DNA from: Loktanella atrilutea
GTDB lineage: Bacteria > Pseudomonadota > Alphaproteobacteria > Rhodobacterales > Rhodobacteraceae
Assembly: GCF_900128995.1 (NCBI RefSeq)
Contig: NZ_FQUE01000003.1
Location: forward strand, 186,001 to 250,000
Length of the DNA: 64,000 bases
Direction of reading: 5' to 3'
The notes under the pieces are model-generated. The model saw only the letters and a program-made list of their open reading frames with translations, had not been told where the DNA came from and made no database searches. This document shows, piece after piece, positions 39,401 to 47,761 of this stretch (position 1 is its first letter; every line of letters starts with the position of its first letter). Position numbers and translations under genes: made by a program.

Positions 39401-40755
39401 CACACCGTCTCCAGGTAGGTATCGTATTCGAATTCGGTCACATGCCGGTTGAACCGGTGCTGTTCCTGCCGCTTGCAGTCGACCAGCATCCGCTGCAGGC
39501 GCGGCGCATAGATCGACTGGATATGCGCGCCGTTCTTGAAGGCCTGGATCGCCGTCGCCCAGTCCAGCGGCAGGTGTGCCAGTTCCTTCTCCTGCGCATA
39601 GGCGTCGCCGACCAGCGCCTTCGTCGGCTCCCACGCGCCCTCGATCCCCAGCAGCGCACCCCCAAGGATGGAAGCGAGCACGAGATACGGGTTCGCATCC
39701 GCCCCCGCTACGCGATGTTCGATCCGGCGCGCCTTGTGGTGGCCGCCGGGGATGCGCACGGCCACCGTGCGGTTCTCATACCCCCATGCGACCGACGACG
39801 GCGCATGTGTGCCCGGTAGCAGCCGTCGGAAGGAATTCTCGTGCGGTGCGAAGACCAATGCATTTTCCTGCATCGTGTGCAGCAAACCCGCAACCGCGTG
39901 CATCATGATCGGCGTCCCCTCCTCGCCACCGTTGTCAAAGACGTTGTTGCCCGCCTCGTCCTCCAACGAAAAGTGAACGTGAAAGCCGCTGCCCGCCCGA
40001 TCGCCGTAGGGCTTGGCCATGAAGGTTGCGGCGAAGCCATGTTTGCGGGCGATGCCCCGCACCAGCCGTTTGAACAGCACCGCGTCGTCGGCGGCGCGCA
40101 GCGCGTCGCCGATGTGGCGCATGTTGATCTCGAACTGGCCGGCGCCGTTTTCGGAAATTGCCGAATCAGCCGGTATTCCCTGCGCATGACAGGCTTCGTA
40201 GACGTCGTTCAGAAATTCGTCGAAATGCTCCAGTTCGTCTAATGAGAGCGCACCGTCGCTGTCCAGCCGCTTGCCAGTGACCGGTGACAGGGGCGGCAGC
40301 GGAATCGTCTCGGTCGGATCGACCAGATAGAATTCGAGTTCCGTCGCGACCACGGGTGTCAGCCCCTTTTCAGCATAGCGCCGAACGACGGCATCCAGTG
40401 CATGACGCGGATCGCCCATGAAGGGGCGACCGTCCTCGTTGTAGAGAGTGAGGGGTATCAGCGCGGTGGGGCGCGACGTCCAGTTGATCGGCAGGATGCC
40501 TCGTCCGGTGTATTGGCACACGCCGTCGGCGTCGCCTGTCTCGAACACCAACGCAGAAACTTCGATATCCTCGCCCCAGATGTCGAGACCCGCGAGCGAC
40601 AGCGGCATCCGCACAGATCCGTTCAAAATCTTCTCGGCCTGCCCGACATCGACCCGTTTGCCCCGCAATGTGCCGTTGAGGTCGCAGATGCAGGCAAAGA
40701 TGTTTTCGATGTCGGTCTGGTCGTTCAGCCACTGAAGGTCGGCGGGCTTGTCCAT
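39400..40755 (-). CDS. puuA: Gamma-glutamylputrescine synthetase-like protein (glutamine synthetase family)
   Basis: 451 residues of the glutamine synthetase fold: ATELEFYLVD, GAGQFEINMRH, SGFHVHFSLED and ENRTVAVRIPGG carry the metal and ATP ligands. The gene pair with a PuuB-like oxidase points to polyamine catabolism through gamma-glutamyl intermediates, not nitrogen assimilation. Related enzymes act on ethanolamine or monoamines, so the amine remains open. Promoter and palindrome lie upstream. Confidence 0.82.
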   Translation of the reverse strand: MDKPADLQWLNDQTDIENIFACICDLNGTLRGKRVDVGQAEKILNGSVRMPLSLAGLDIWGEDIEVSALVFETGDADGVCQYTGRGILPINWTSRPTALIPLTLYNEDGRPFMGDPRHALDAVVRRYAEKGLTPVVATELEFYLVDPTETIPLPPLSPVTGKRLDSDGALSLDELEHFDEFLNDVYEACHAQGIPADSAISENGAGQFEINMRHIGDALRAADDAVLFKRLVRGIARKHGFAATFMAKPYGDRAGSGFHVHFSLEDEAGNNVFDNGGEEGTPIMMHAVAGLLHTMQENALVFAPHENSFRRLLPGTHAPSSVAWGYENRTVAVRIPGGHHKARRIEHRVAGADANPYLVLASILGGALLGIEGAWEPTKALVGDAYAQEKELAHLPLDWATAIQAFKNGAHIQSIYAPRLQRMLVDCKRQEQHRFNRHVTEFEYDTYLETV

Positions 40756-40791
40756 TTTCAGTAACTCTCGATCAGTTTGATAATCTCATCA

Positions 40792-40820
40792 GCAATATGA
40801 TCATATTATTCTTGAGTCAA
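40792..40820 (-). promoter_or_regulatory. Candidate puuA promoter
   Basis: Minus strand: TTGACT (40815-40820), 17-bp spacer, TATTGC (40792-40797), 37 bp before the puuA ATG. A perfect palindrome covers part of spacer and -10. Confidence 0.5.
40794..40807. promoter_or_regulatory. Palindromic operator AATATGATCATATT
   Basis: Perfect 14-bp palindrome in the 112-bp gap between divergent puuA and a GntR regulator gene, overlapping the puuA -10. Position fits repression of puuAB by the neighbouring FadR-type protein. Confidence 0.6.
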
Positions 40821-40867
40821 TTCGCACGGTTGCTAAACTGCCGTAACCAGATGGAAAATCGTGTGTC

Positions 40868-41554
40868 ATGACCGAAATCCCCGACATTGCTCTGCCCCCG
40901 GGCATTTCAGATCACGAAGGCGTCTATCAGCGCCTGCGCGCAGCGATCATGATCGGAGCCTTTGCACCGGACAGTACCTTGACCCTGCGTGGACTTGCAG
41001 AGGTCCTTGGGTGCAGTCAGACCCCCGTGCGCGAGGCAATCAGACGCCTGTCATCGGAACACGCGATCGAGATGCTGGAAAACCGACGCATGCGCATCCC
41101 AGCCATGACGCCACAGCGGTTCGAAGAGATCCTGTCGTTGCGCATCACGGTCGAGGTCTATGCCGCCCGCCGCGCCCTACCTTACGTGTCCGAGGTAGCC
41201 ATCGCCGACATGGCGGACCTCGACCGCGCCTGCGATGCGGCCATCGCGGCAGGTGACCAGACCGGGCTGACGGTGAACAACCAGGCCTTCCACCGCCGCC
41301 TTTATACCGTGAACCCGCACCAGACCGCCATGCCCGTGATCGAGAGCATCTGGCTGCAACTCGGGCCATTCCAGCGTCAGGTCGTGGATCAGGGTCTGAA
41401 ATACTACGTGCAGGATCGACATCGGCAGATCCTCGATGCGCTGCATCGTCGTGACGGTGCAGCGCTGGGCGATGCCATCCTCGCCGACATCACTGACGGC
41501 ATTGCGATTTCGGGTCGCCGTTTCCTTACCCGTTCAGCCGCACGGGTAAATTGA
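40868..41554 (+). CDS. GntR-family transcriptional regulator (FadR/FCD subfamily)
   Basis: 228 residues: winged helix at about 15-80 with YQRLRAAIMIGAFAPDSTL and LAEVLGCSQTPVREAIRRLSSE, then an all-helical FCD effector domain (LRITVEVYAARRA; NNQAFHRRLY holds likely metal or ligand residues). Divergent from puuAB across the palindrome at 40794. Its 3' end overlaps the opposite-strand P450 gene by 29 bp. Confidence 0.9.
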   Translation: MTEIPDIALPPGISDHEGVYQRLRAAIMIGAFAPDSTLTLRGLAEVLGCSQTPVREAIRRLSSEHAIEMLENRRMRIPAMTPQRFEEILSLRITVEVYAARRALPYVSEVAIADMADLDRACDAAIAAGDQTGLTVNNQAFHRRLYTVNPHQTAMPVIESIWLQLGPFQRQVVDQGLKYYVQDRHRQILDALHRRDGAALGDAILADITDGIAISGRRFLTRSAARVN

Positions 41555-42704
41555 TCGGCCCACGGAAACCGAAACCGCGCCATTGCACTACGGACGGATT
41601 GGGCAGGGTCATGCGAGGAAAGCGTTCGAAGAGCATCGGCAGCATCACTGCCCCCACCGTCCGGCGAGAGATATGTGCCCCCGCACAGTGATGGGGCCCG
41701 AAACCGAAGGATTGATGAAGGGTCGTACTTCTGAACACGTCAAACCTTTCAGGTCGGTCATATATGTCCTCGTCCCAGTTCGCGCTGGCCTGAATCGTCA
41801 TAACCGTCTCTCCCTTCGGGATCGTATGACCGCCCAGTTCCGTGTCATGCATGACGAGGCGCGATGATGCCTGGATGGGGGCCACCCAGCGGATGCCTTC
41901 CTCGAATGCGGCACCCCAGTCACCGCTTTCCTTCAAGGCCTCAAGTTGGTCCGGATTCGTCAGCAGGCCGTAGACGATCGTGGAAAGCGCATCCCGAGGC
42001 TCGTTGATCCCGCCACCGATGGCGATCTTGATGTTGGCAACGATCTGCGACCATTCTATCGGGTCGTCGGCATTTACCATGACTGACAGGGCAGAGACGT
42101 CCGGATCGGCGCGCCGCCGCTCCGCTTCGCGCCCGAAAAGGGCATTCATTTCCTGATTGACGATCTTTGTCGCGGCAAAGGGCGCATCGCGCCACCCAAA
42201 ATTACCCGCGCCGTCGATTAGTGTCTGGGACCAGCGCGCCATTTCCTCGTCCGTCGCCTCGGGGATGCCGAGGATATGGGCAAGGATGCGGCTGGCCACC
42301 GGCTCCGACAGGTCACGGTGCAGGTCGACGATGCCGTCCTTGGGCAGCCGGTCGATATACTCCGCAGCGATTTGCCGATAAAGCGGCTGCCAGACCTGCA
42401 TGATCGGCTTCGGGCCGAAGGCCGGCATCATCGCGTCCCGTTCGCGTTTGTGTTCCGCCCCGTCCTTGCGCATAAGAGTATGTGCTTCGAAGGCAGGCCT
42501 CATCGGCGTATTGGGATCGTCGCTGGAAAATGTCTCGGGATCGTCCTTGACCGCACGACACTCCGCCGCCTTCGTCAGAAAGATGCGTTTGACCGATGCC
42601 ACACGCACCACGGGGGTCTCTGCACGCATCTTTGTATAGACCGGGTAGGGATCGACATCGAGCCTGTCGATCGTCGTCACATCGTCCACCGGTGGCAAAC
42701 TCAT
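41526..42704 (-). CDS. Cytochrome P450
   Basis: Soluble bacterial P450 of 392 residues. Haem motif FGFGPHHCAG has Cys340; the ExxR is Glu269-Arg272. The I-helix reads AIGGGINEPRD (228-238): Pro236 stands where the oxygen-activating Thr is usual. ATG 42704 follows GGGAGGGGA. No ferredoxin or ferredoxin reductase gene is nearby. Last gene of ech-marR-amidohydrolase-P450, 66 bp after the amidohydrolase; an aromatic substrate, for example O-demethylation, is inferred only from context. Confidence 0.9.
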   Translation of the reverse strand: MSLPPVDDVTTIDRLDVDPYPVYTKMRAETPVVRVASVKRIFLTKAAECRAVKDDPETFSSDDPNTPMRPAFEAHTLMRKDGAEHKRERDAMMPAFGPKPIMQVWQPLYRQIAAEYIDRLPKDGIVDLHRDLSEPVASRILAHILGIPEATDEEMARWSQTLIDGAGNFGWRDAPFAATKIVNQEMNALFGREAERRRADPDVSALSVMVNADDPIEWSQIVANIKIAIGGGINEPRDALSTIVYGLLTNPDQLEALKESGDWGAAFEEGIRWVAPIQASSRLVMHDTELGGHTIPKGETVMTIQASANWDEDIYDRPERFDVFRSTTLHQSFGFGPHHCAGAHISRRTVGAVMLPMLFERFPRMTLPNPSVVQWRGFGFRGPINLPVRLNG

Positions 42705-42770
42705 GGCATGTCCCCTCCCAAGGCCCTGTCGCCGCAATCTAGATCCTCAAGTGCCGTTCTGCACCATGCG

Positions 42771-43649
42771 TCACATCTTCAGCAACTTGCGCGCATTTTC
42801 CTTCAGGATCAGCGGGCGCACCTCTTCGCGGATCGGCAGGTCTTCGAAATCCCTCAACCAGCGGTCGGGCGTGATGGCGGGCCAGTCAGATCCGAACAGA
42901 ACCTTGTGTTTCAGCATTGTGTTGCAATACTTGACGAGGATGTCGGGAAAATACTTCGGTGACCAGCCTGACAGATCGATGTAGACATTGGGTTTATGTG
43001 TCGCGACGGCCAGCGCCTCTTCCTGCCAGGGAAAGCTGGGATGTGCAGCGATGATCGGCATGTCCGGGAAATCCGCCGCCACATCGTCAAGGTGCATCGG
43101 GTTGGAATACTTCAGCCGCATCCCCATGCCGCCGCGCATACCGGCCCCGACACCGGTCTGCCCGGTGTGGAAAAGAGTGATGACGCCCTCTTCCGCGCAG
43201 GCTTCGAGGACAGAGTAGCAGGCTTCGCGGTCGTTGGGGAAAAACCCCTGCATGGTCGGGTGGAACTTGAAGCCCTTCACGCCGAAGTCGCGGACCAACC
43301 TGCGCACCTCTCGCGCACCCGCGCGGCCCTTGTGCGGATCGACAGAGGCGAAGGGAATCAGAATATCGTCGTTCTCGGCGCACAGCTGCGCGACCTCTTC
43401 GTTGGAATAGCGGCGAAAGCCCGTTTCCCGCTCTGCGTCCACCGGAAAGATCACCGCGCCAACCTTCCGTTCGCGAAAATATTCGGCTGTCTGCTGCACG
43501 CTTGGCAGCATTCCGTCCTTACCGGCAGGGTTCTTGAAATACTTCGCCATCCCCGCCTGAAACTGGTCGTAGCCGTCGTCGCGGGGGGTGCAACAGGGTT
43601 CCTCTGCATGCGTGTGGATGTCGATGGCGATCAGATCGTCGATATTCAT
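42771..43649 (-). CDS. Amidohydrolase family protein (amidohydrolase 2 / decarboxylase type)
   Basis: 292-residue TIM-barrel metal enzyme: HTH in DIHTHAEEP near 10-14, His in KFHPTMQGF, His in IIAAHPSFPW and Asp in LFGSDWPAITP form the metal site. This subfamily holds aromatic decarboxylases and hydrolases acting on aromatic intermediates. It lies 2 bp after marR in an operon with a crotonase and P450, so a ring-acid intermediate is likely. Confidence 0.82.
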   Translation of the reverse strand: MNIDDLIAIDIHTHAEEPCCTPRDDGYDQFQAGMAKYFKNPAGKDGMLPSVQQTAEYFRERKVGAVIFPVDAERETGFRRYSNEEVAQLCAENDDILIPFASVDPHKGRAGAREVRRLVRDFGVKGFKFHPTMQGFFPNDREACYSVLEACAEEGVITLFHTGQTGVGAGMRGGMGMRLKYSNPMHLDDVAADFPDMPIIAAHPSFPWQEEALAVATHKPNVYIDLSGWSPKYFPDILVKYCNTMLKHKVLFGSDWPAITPDRWLRDFEDLPIREEVRPLILKENARKLLKM

Positions 43650-43651
43650 GG

Positions 43652-44101
43652 TCAGTCCTCCAGCCCCCCGAATTTTCGTAACAGCCTCAGCAGTTGTGTC
43701 CGTTCCGCCGCCGACAGTCGCCCTGCATCCGCCGCAGCGTGATAGCCAAAGAATGCCGCCGCATGATCCGCGACGAAGGCTTCACCCTCCGGCGTCAGTC
43801 GCAGCAGGACCGCCCGACGGTCATCGTCCGGCACCCGGCGCAGGATCAGCCCCCGGGCGTCGAAGCTGCTTACCAGCTTGGTCATATGCGCGCGCTTGAT
43901 CCGCAGGCGTTCAGCGATCTCGCCTTGTCGTGCGTCGGGGTTGCGACTGAGCAGATAGAGAATCGAGAATTCGCCCGGCTTCATCCCGAATTGGCCGAGT
44001 GCGGCGTAGAATTCCTCGAATACGCTCAGTTGCGACATCCGCAGTGCGAAGCCAAGTGACTGGCTGAGCTGGCCCAGATCGATCTTTGCGGAGACATTCA
44101 T
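43652..44101 (-). CDS. MarR-family transcriptional regulator
   Basis: 149 residues with a winged helix (GEIAERLRIKRAHMTKLVSSFDARGLILR) and the wing PDDDRRAVLLRLTPEG. Regulators of hydroxycinnamate genes are often MarR proteins that release DNA on binding the CoA thioester. Overlaps the crotonase stop by 4 bp, so it would be autoregulated with the operon. Confidence 0.9.
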   Translation of the reverse strand: MNVSAKIDLGQLSQSLGFALRMSQLSVFEEFYAALGQFGMKPGEFSILYLLSRNPDARQGEIAERLRIKRAHMTKLVSSFDARGLILRRVPDDDRRAVLLRLTPEGEAFVADHAAAFFGYHAAADAGRLSAAERTQLLRLLRKFGGLED

Positions 44102-44874
44102 TCCGGTCGCGCCACCTTCGCCGCCCGCTTTTCCAGAAAGGCCCGCAGCCGCGCTTCGGCTTCGGGCGAGGTGGCCGTCATTGCACTCACGAAACTTTCG
44201 ACGAAGAAGCCATCGCCGCGCCCCATGTCATTGATGCGCGGCAACGCGTTGATGATCGCGTAGTTCGACATCGGTGCATTCTGGGCAGCCTTTGATGCCA
44301 GTTCCAACGCCTTCGCCCGCGCCTCGCCCGCTGGTACGACATACTGGCACAGGTTCCATGCCTCACCCTGCCGCGCATCGACGGAACGCCCGGTCAGCAT
44401 CATATCCGTCATTCGGGCAACCCCCATCAGCCGTCCGGCGCGCACGGATCCGCCGCCCCCCACGAAGATGCCGCGCGTGCCTTCAGGAAGAGCAAAGAAC
44501 GTCGTCTCGTCCGCCACGCGAACGTGACAAGCCGCTGCCAATTCCAGCCCTCCACCGACGACGGCGCCGTGAAGGGCCGCGAAAGCGGGAACGGCGCTTT
44601 GCTCCAGCTTGTCGAAGACGCCGTGCCAGTGCCGCGAATGATGCACGCCTTCGATCGGTGTACGCGCCGCATGTTCCGCCAGATCGAGCCCGGCACTGAA
44701 GTGATCTCCGTTGCCGCAGATCACGATTGCCCGCGCCTCTCCCTGAGCTTGCGCGATGCCGGATTCCAGATCGTCGATGACGTGATCCGACAATGCGTTG
44801 CGCTTTTCAGGCCGATTCAGGGTCAAAATGGCGACGTCCTGCGCAATCTCGTAAGTCACAAGTGTCCGGTCCAT
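44098..44874 (-). CDS. Enoyl-CoA hydratase/isomerase (crotonase) family protein
   Basis: 258 residues. Oxyanion-hole segments FSAGLDLAEH and GAVVGGGLELAAA, and both hydratase glutamates seem present (ADET and LPEG). With the adjacent feruloyl-CoA-synthetase-like gene it may act as a hydroxycinnamoyl-CoA hydratase-lyase. Start 44874 gives normal family length and lies after the predicted promoter; the ATG at 44934 would lie upstream of the -10. Confidence 0.88.
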   Translation of the reverse strand: MDRTLVTYEIAQDVAILTLNRPEKRNALSDHVIDDLESGIAQAQGEARAIVICGNGDHFSAGLDLAEHAARTPIEGVHHSRHWHGVFDKLEQSAVPAFAALHGAVVGGGLELAAACHVRVADETTFFALPEGTRGIFVGGGGSVRAGRLMGVARMTDMMLTGRSVDARQGEAWNLCQYVVPAGEARAKALELASKAAQNAPMSNYAIINALPRINDMGRGDGFFVESFVSAMTATSPEAEARLRAFLEKRAAKVARPE

Positions 44875-44902
44875 CGTCGCCCCCGATTGCTGTGCAATTG
44901 AC

Positions 44903-44931
44903 AGGCTATCCAGAAACTGTTTCCGTGTAAA
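44903..44931 (-). promoter_or_regulatory. Candidate promoter of ech-marR operon with dyad in spacer
   Basis: Minus strand: TTTACA (44926-44931), 17-bp spacer, TAGCCT (44903-44908). The dyad GAAAC-T-GTTTC (44913-44923) lies in the spacer of the promoter, in the 90-bp gap between divergent operons, an apt place for the MarR operator. Confidence 0.4.
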
Positions 44932-44964
44932 CATTATCGTGGAGCCCTCGGGGAGGAGGCCGCC

Positions 44965-46794
44965 GTGACCAGACGAAACGACGATGTCGCGCTTTGGCAG
45001 CCTGAATTGCGAATGCATCGGCAGTCGGACGGCTGCATTCTGATTGATCGCGAAGACGCTCTCGGCATCATACCGGACCGATTGACGGACCGCATAGATC
45101 ATTGGGGAGAGATGGCGCCGGGCCGTGTCTGGATGGCACAGCGGGATGATGCAGGTGCCTGGCGTCGGGTGACTTACGGCGATCTTGCCGAACATGTGAA
45201 AGCCCTTGGTCAGTGGTTGCTGGACTGCGGGTTGTCAGCGGAACGTCCTCTGGCGATCCTGTCCGAAAACAGTCTCGAACACGCCATTCTGGCGCTGTCG
45301 GCGCAGTATGTCGGAATCCCGTCGGCAGCTATCGCGCCGGCCTATGCACTGATTGCCGAAGATTATGGCAAGCTGTCCTCTGTCATGGCGCAGATCACGC
45401 CCGGCGCCGTGCTGGTTGATGACGCCACGGTTTACGACCCGGCATTGCGCGGAGGCGTTCCGACAGATGTCCCCGTCATTGCGTTGCGTGGCATGGCGAA
45501 CAGCCATCGGATCGTCCCATGGGACGAGGTCCGCGCGACGTCCCCGACAGATGCCGTGGAGAAGGCGCACAACGCGATTGCCCCCGATACCGTGGCAAAG
45601 TTTCTTTTCACGTCCGGCACCACCGGCAATCCGAAGGCCGTCATACAGACCAATCGGATGCTCTGCGCGAACATGGTGCAGGTGGCGGACTGCTTTAGAT
45701 ATATGACCGAGGAGCCGCCGGTCTTTGTGGACTGGGCGCCTTGGAACCATACCGCCTCTGGAAACAAGACCTTCAACATGGCGCTGTGGTTCGGCGGCAC
45801 CTTTTATATCGACGAGGGGAAACCTAGCCCGACAGGCATCAAGGCTACGATCCGCAACCTGTCCGAGGTTTCGCCCACGTGGTATTTTAACGTGCCGCTG
45901 GGATATGAGGCGCTGGTCGCCGCCATGTGGAACGACACCGCACTCCGTGACACCTTCTTTGCCGACCTCAAGCTGATGATGTACGCAGGTGCCGGCATGG
46001 CGACACACACCTGGCGGGAACTGGAGGAGTTGGCCGTCATGTCCACCGGCCACCGCGTCCTGATGACGACGGGATTGGGGGCGACGGAAACCGGGCCGTT
46101 TTCCCTGTTCTGCACGATGCCGCAGGACGGTCCCGGCAACATCGGCGTGCCGGCGCGTGGCCTGACACTGAAGCTCGTCCCCCACGGTGACCGGTTCGAG
46201 GCCCGCCTGAAGGGTCCGAACATCACGCCCGGTTACTGGCGCAACCCCAGTCTGACGGCAGAGGCCTTCGATGGTGACGGTTTCTATCGTCTTGGCGATG
46301 CCCTGCGCTTCGTCGATCCGGCAGACCCCGCTGCAGGATTTCGGTTCGACGGGCGCATCGCCGAGAATTTCAAGCTGAGTACAGGGACATGGGTCGCCGT
46401 CGGACCACTTCGCGCGCAACTGCTGGACCAGTTCGGCGGGTTGATCCGCGATGCGGTCATCGTCGGGGAAGATCGCGCATCCTTGGCCGCCTTGCTGGTT
46501 CCGGACCTTACGCAGATGCGCCGTCTGGCCGCGCCGGACACGCCGGATGACGCCCTTCATGCCGATGAGAAGGTCAGACGTGCCCTCGTCGCCCGCCTGA
46601 CCTTGCATGCGCAAGCCGCAGGCGGATCCGCCAGCCGTGTGACCCGCGCCATGGTGCTGACAGCGCCCCTGTCACTGGCGGCGGGCGAGGTGACGGACAA
46701 GGGGTCCGTCAATCAGCGTGCCGTCCTGCGGCACCGCGCGGCGCTTGCCGACAGCATCTATGACGATCATCCGGATGTGCTGCGGCCGGAATGA
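44965..46794 (+). CDS. Feruloyl-CoA synthetase-like acyl-CoA ligase
   Basis: 609 residues of the ANL family. P-loop LFTSGTTGNPKAVIQTN, TTGLGATETGPF, and the C-terminal block AENFKLSTGTWVAVGPLRAQ, which is distinctive for feruloyl-CoA synthetases. GTG 44965 has an excellent GGGAGGAGG upstream. Would activate ferulate, coumarate or a similar acid to its CoA ester for the divergent crotonase. Substrate inferred. Confidence 0.85.
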   Translation: MTRRNDDVALWQPELRMHRQSDGCILIDREDALGIIPDRLTDRIDHWGEMAPGRVWMAQRDDAGAWRRVTYGDLAEHVKALGQWLLDCGLSAERPLAILSENSLEHAILALSAQYVGIPSAAIAPAYALIAEDYGKLSSVMAQITPGAVLVDDATVYDPALRGGVPTDVPVIALRGMANSHRIVPWDEVRATSPTDAVEKAHNAIAPDTVAKFLFTSGTTGNPKAVIQTNRMLCANMVQVADCFRYMTEEPPVFVDWAPWNHTASGNKTFNMALWFGGTFYIDEGKPSPTGIKATIRNLSEVSPTWYFNVPLGYEALVAAMWNDTALRDTFFADLKLMMYAGAGMATHTWRELEELAVMSTGHRVLMTTGLGATETGPFSLFCTMPQDGPGNIGVPARGLTLKLVPHGDRFEARLKGPNITPGYWRNPSLTAEAFDGDGFYRLGDALRFVDPADPAAGFRFDGRIAENFKLSTGTWVAVGPLRAQLLDQFGGLIRDAVIVGEDRASLAALLVPDLTQMRRLAAPDTPDDALHADEKVRRALVARLTLHAQAAGGSASRVTRAMVLTAPLSLAAGEVTDKGSVNQRAVLRHRAALADSIYDDHPDVLRPE

Positions 46795-46837
46795 CCGCAA
46801 GCCGACGGGCTGGTCATTCGGGTGTCGCGGCGTCTAG

Positions 46838-46858
46838 AAAGTTGTCAATGCAAACTTT
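46838..46858. promoter_or_regulatory. Candidate regulator-binding dyad
   Basis: Inverted repeat with arms AAAGTT (46838-46843) and AACTTT (46853-46858); two further inner pairs match around a central A, so 8 of 10 pairs are symmetric. Size and form suit a MarR-type dimer; it lies 24 bp before the next ATG. Confidence 0.45.
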
Positions 46859-46882
46859 GTGCCGTCGACGGGAAGGATGACC

Positions 46883-47731
46883 ATGAAACTGCTGCGATTT
46901 GGACCGAAGGGGCAGGAACGGCCGGGACTGCTCGATGACGAGGGTCAGGTGCGTGATCTGTCGGGCCATGTGAAGGATCTCGCAGGCGACGACGTGTCCT
47001 TGTCCGCGCTCGATGCGATACGCGCGATCGATGTGTCCAGCTTGCCCGTCGTGACCGATCCCGGGCGCATCGGATCGGCGCTCGCATGGGTGCCGAACTT
47101 TTACTGTATAGGGCTGAACTACGCGCTGCACGCCGCTGAATCCGGAATGGACGCGCCGAAGGAGCCGATTGTTTTCAGCAAGGCGAGCTCTGCGCTGTCG
47201 GGGCCGGACGACGACATCATCCTCCCCCGTACGTCCGAGAAGGGCGATTGGGAGGTGGAGCTGGGTGTGGTGATCGGCAAGACCGCCCTTTACGTGTCAG
47301 AGGCGGATGCACTGCACCATGTGGCGGGTTATTGCACGATCAACGACGTGTCGGAACGCAGTTTCCAGATCGAGCGTGGCGGTCAGTGGATCAAGGGCAA
47401 GTCCGCCCCGACGTTCGGACCCGTCGGGCCTTGGCTGGTCACCTCAGATGAAGTGCCGGACCCGCAGGCGCTACGGGTCAGCCTGACCCTGAATGGGGAA
47501 ATGGTGCAGGATTCGCATACCTCGGACATGATCTTCAGCGTGCGACAGATTGTCAGCCATCTTTCGCAGTTCATGGAGCTGCGACCCGGCGACATCATTG
47601 CGACCGGTACACCCTCCGGCGTCGGGATGGGGATGAGGCCGCAGCGATTCCTGCGTCCCGGTGACATCATGACAGTCGAGGTCGAGGGCCTTGGGCGACA
47701 AACCCAAACAGTGGTCGCGGCGCAAGGCTGA
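46883..47731 (+). CDS. Fumarylacetoacetate hydrolase family protein
   Basis: 282 residues. FAH-fold metal motifs: KEPIVFSKASSALSGP, the acidic WEVELGVVIGK, and the NDVSERSFQ segment; PGDIIATGTPSGVGMG near the end. Members hydrolyse or decarboxylate beta-diketo and oxo acids from ring cleavage, or act as ureidoglycolate lyase. ATG 46883 has GGAAGGA upstream. Follows the ligase gene by 88 bp and has its own candidate operator. Confidence 0.88.
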   Translation: MKLLRFGPKGQERPGLLDDEGQVRDLSGHVKDLAGDDVSLSALDAIRAIDVSSLPVVTDPGRIGSALAWVPNFYCIGLNYALHAAESGMDAPKEPIVFSKASSALSGPDDDIILPRTSEKGDWEVELGVVIGKTALYVSEADALHHVAGYCTINDVSERSFQIERGGQWIKGKSAPTFGPVGPWLVTSDEVPDPQALRVSLTLNGEMVQDSHTSDMIFSVRQIVSHLSQFMELRPGDIIATGTPSGVGMGMRPQRFLRPGDIMTVEVEGLGRQTQTVVAAQG

Positions 47732-47761
47732 CCTCACACTTCTTCTACAAAGGATAATTCG

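Noticed and set aside
44875-45195. Longer start for the crotonase gene
   Set aside because: Runs through the divergent promoter region and into the ligase gene; family length and the predicted promoter support the start at 44874.
45235-46614. 459-codon minus-strand frame opposite the CoA ligase
   Set aside because: Antisense shadow with no family features.
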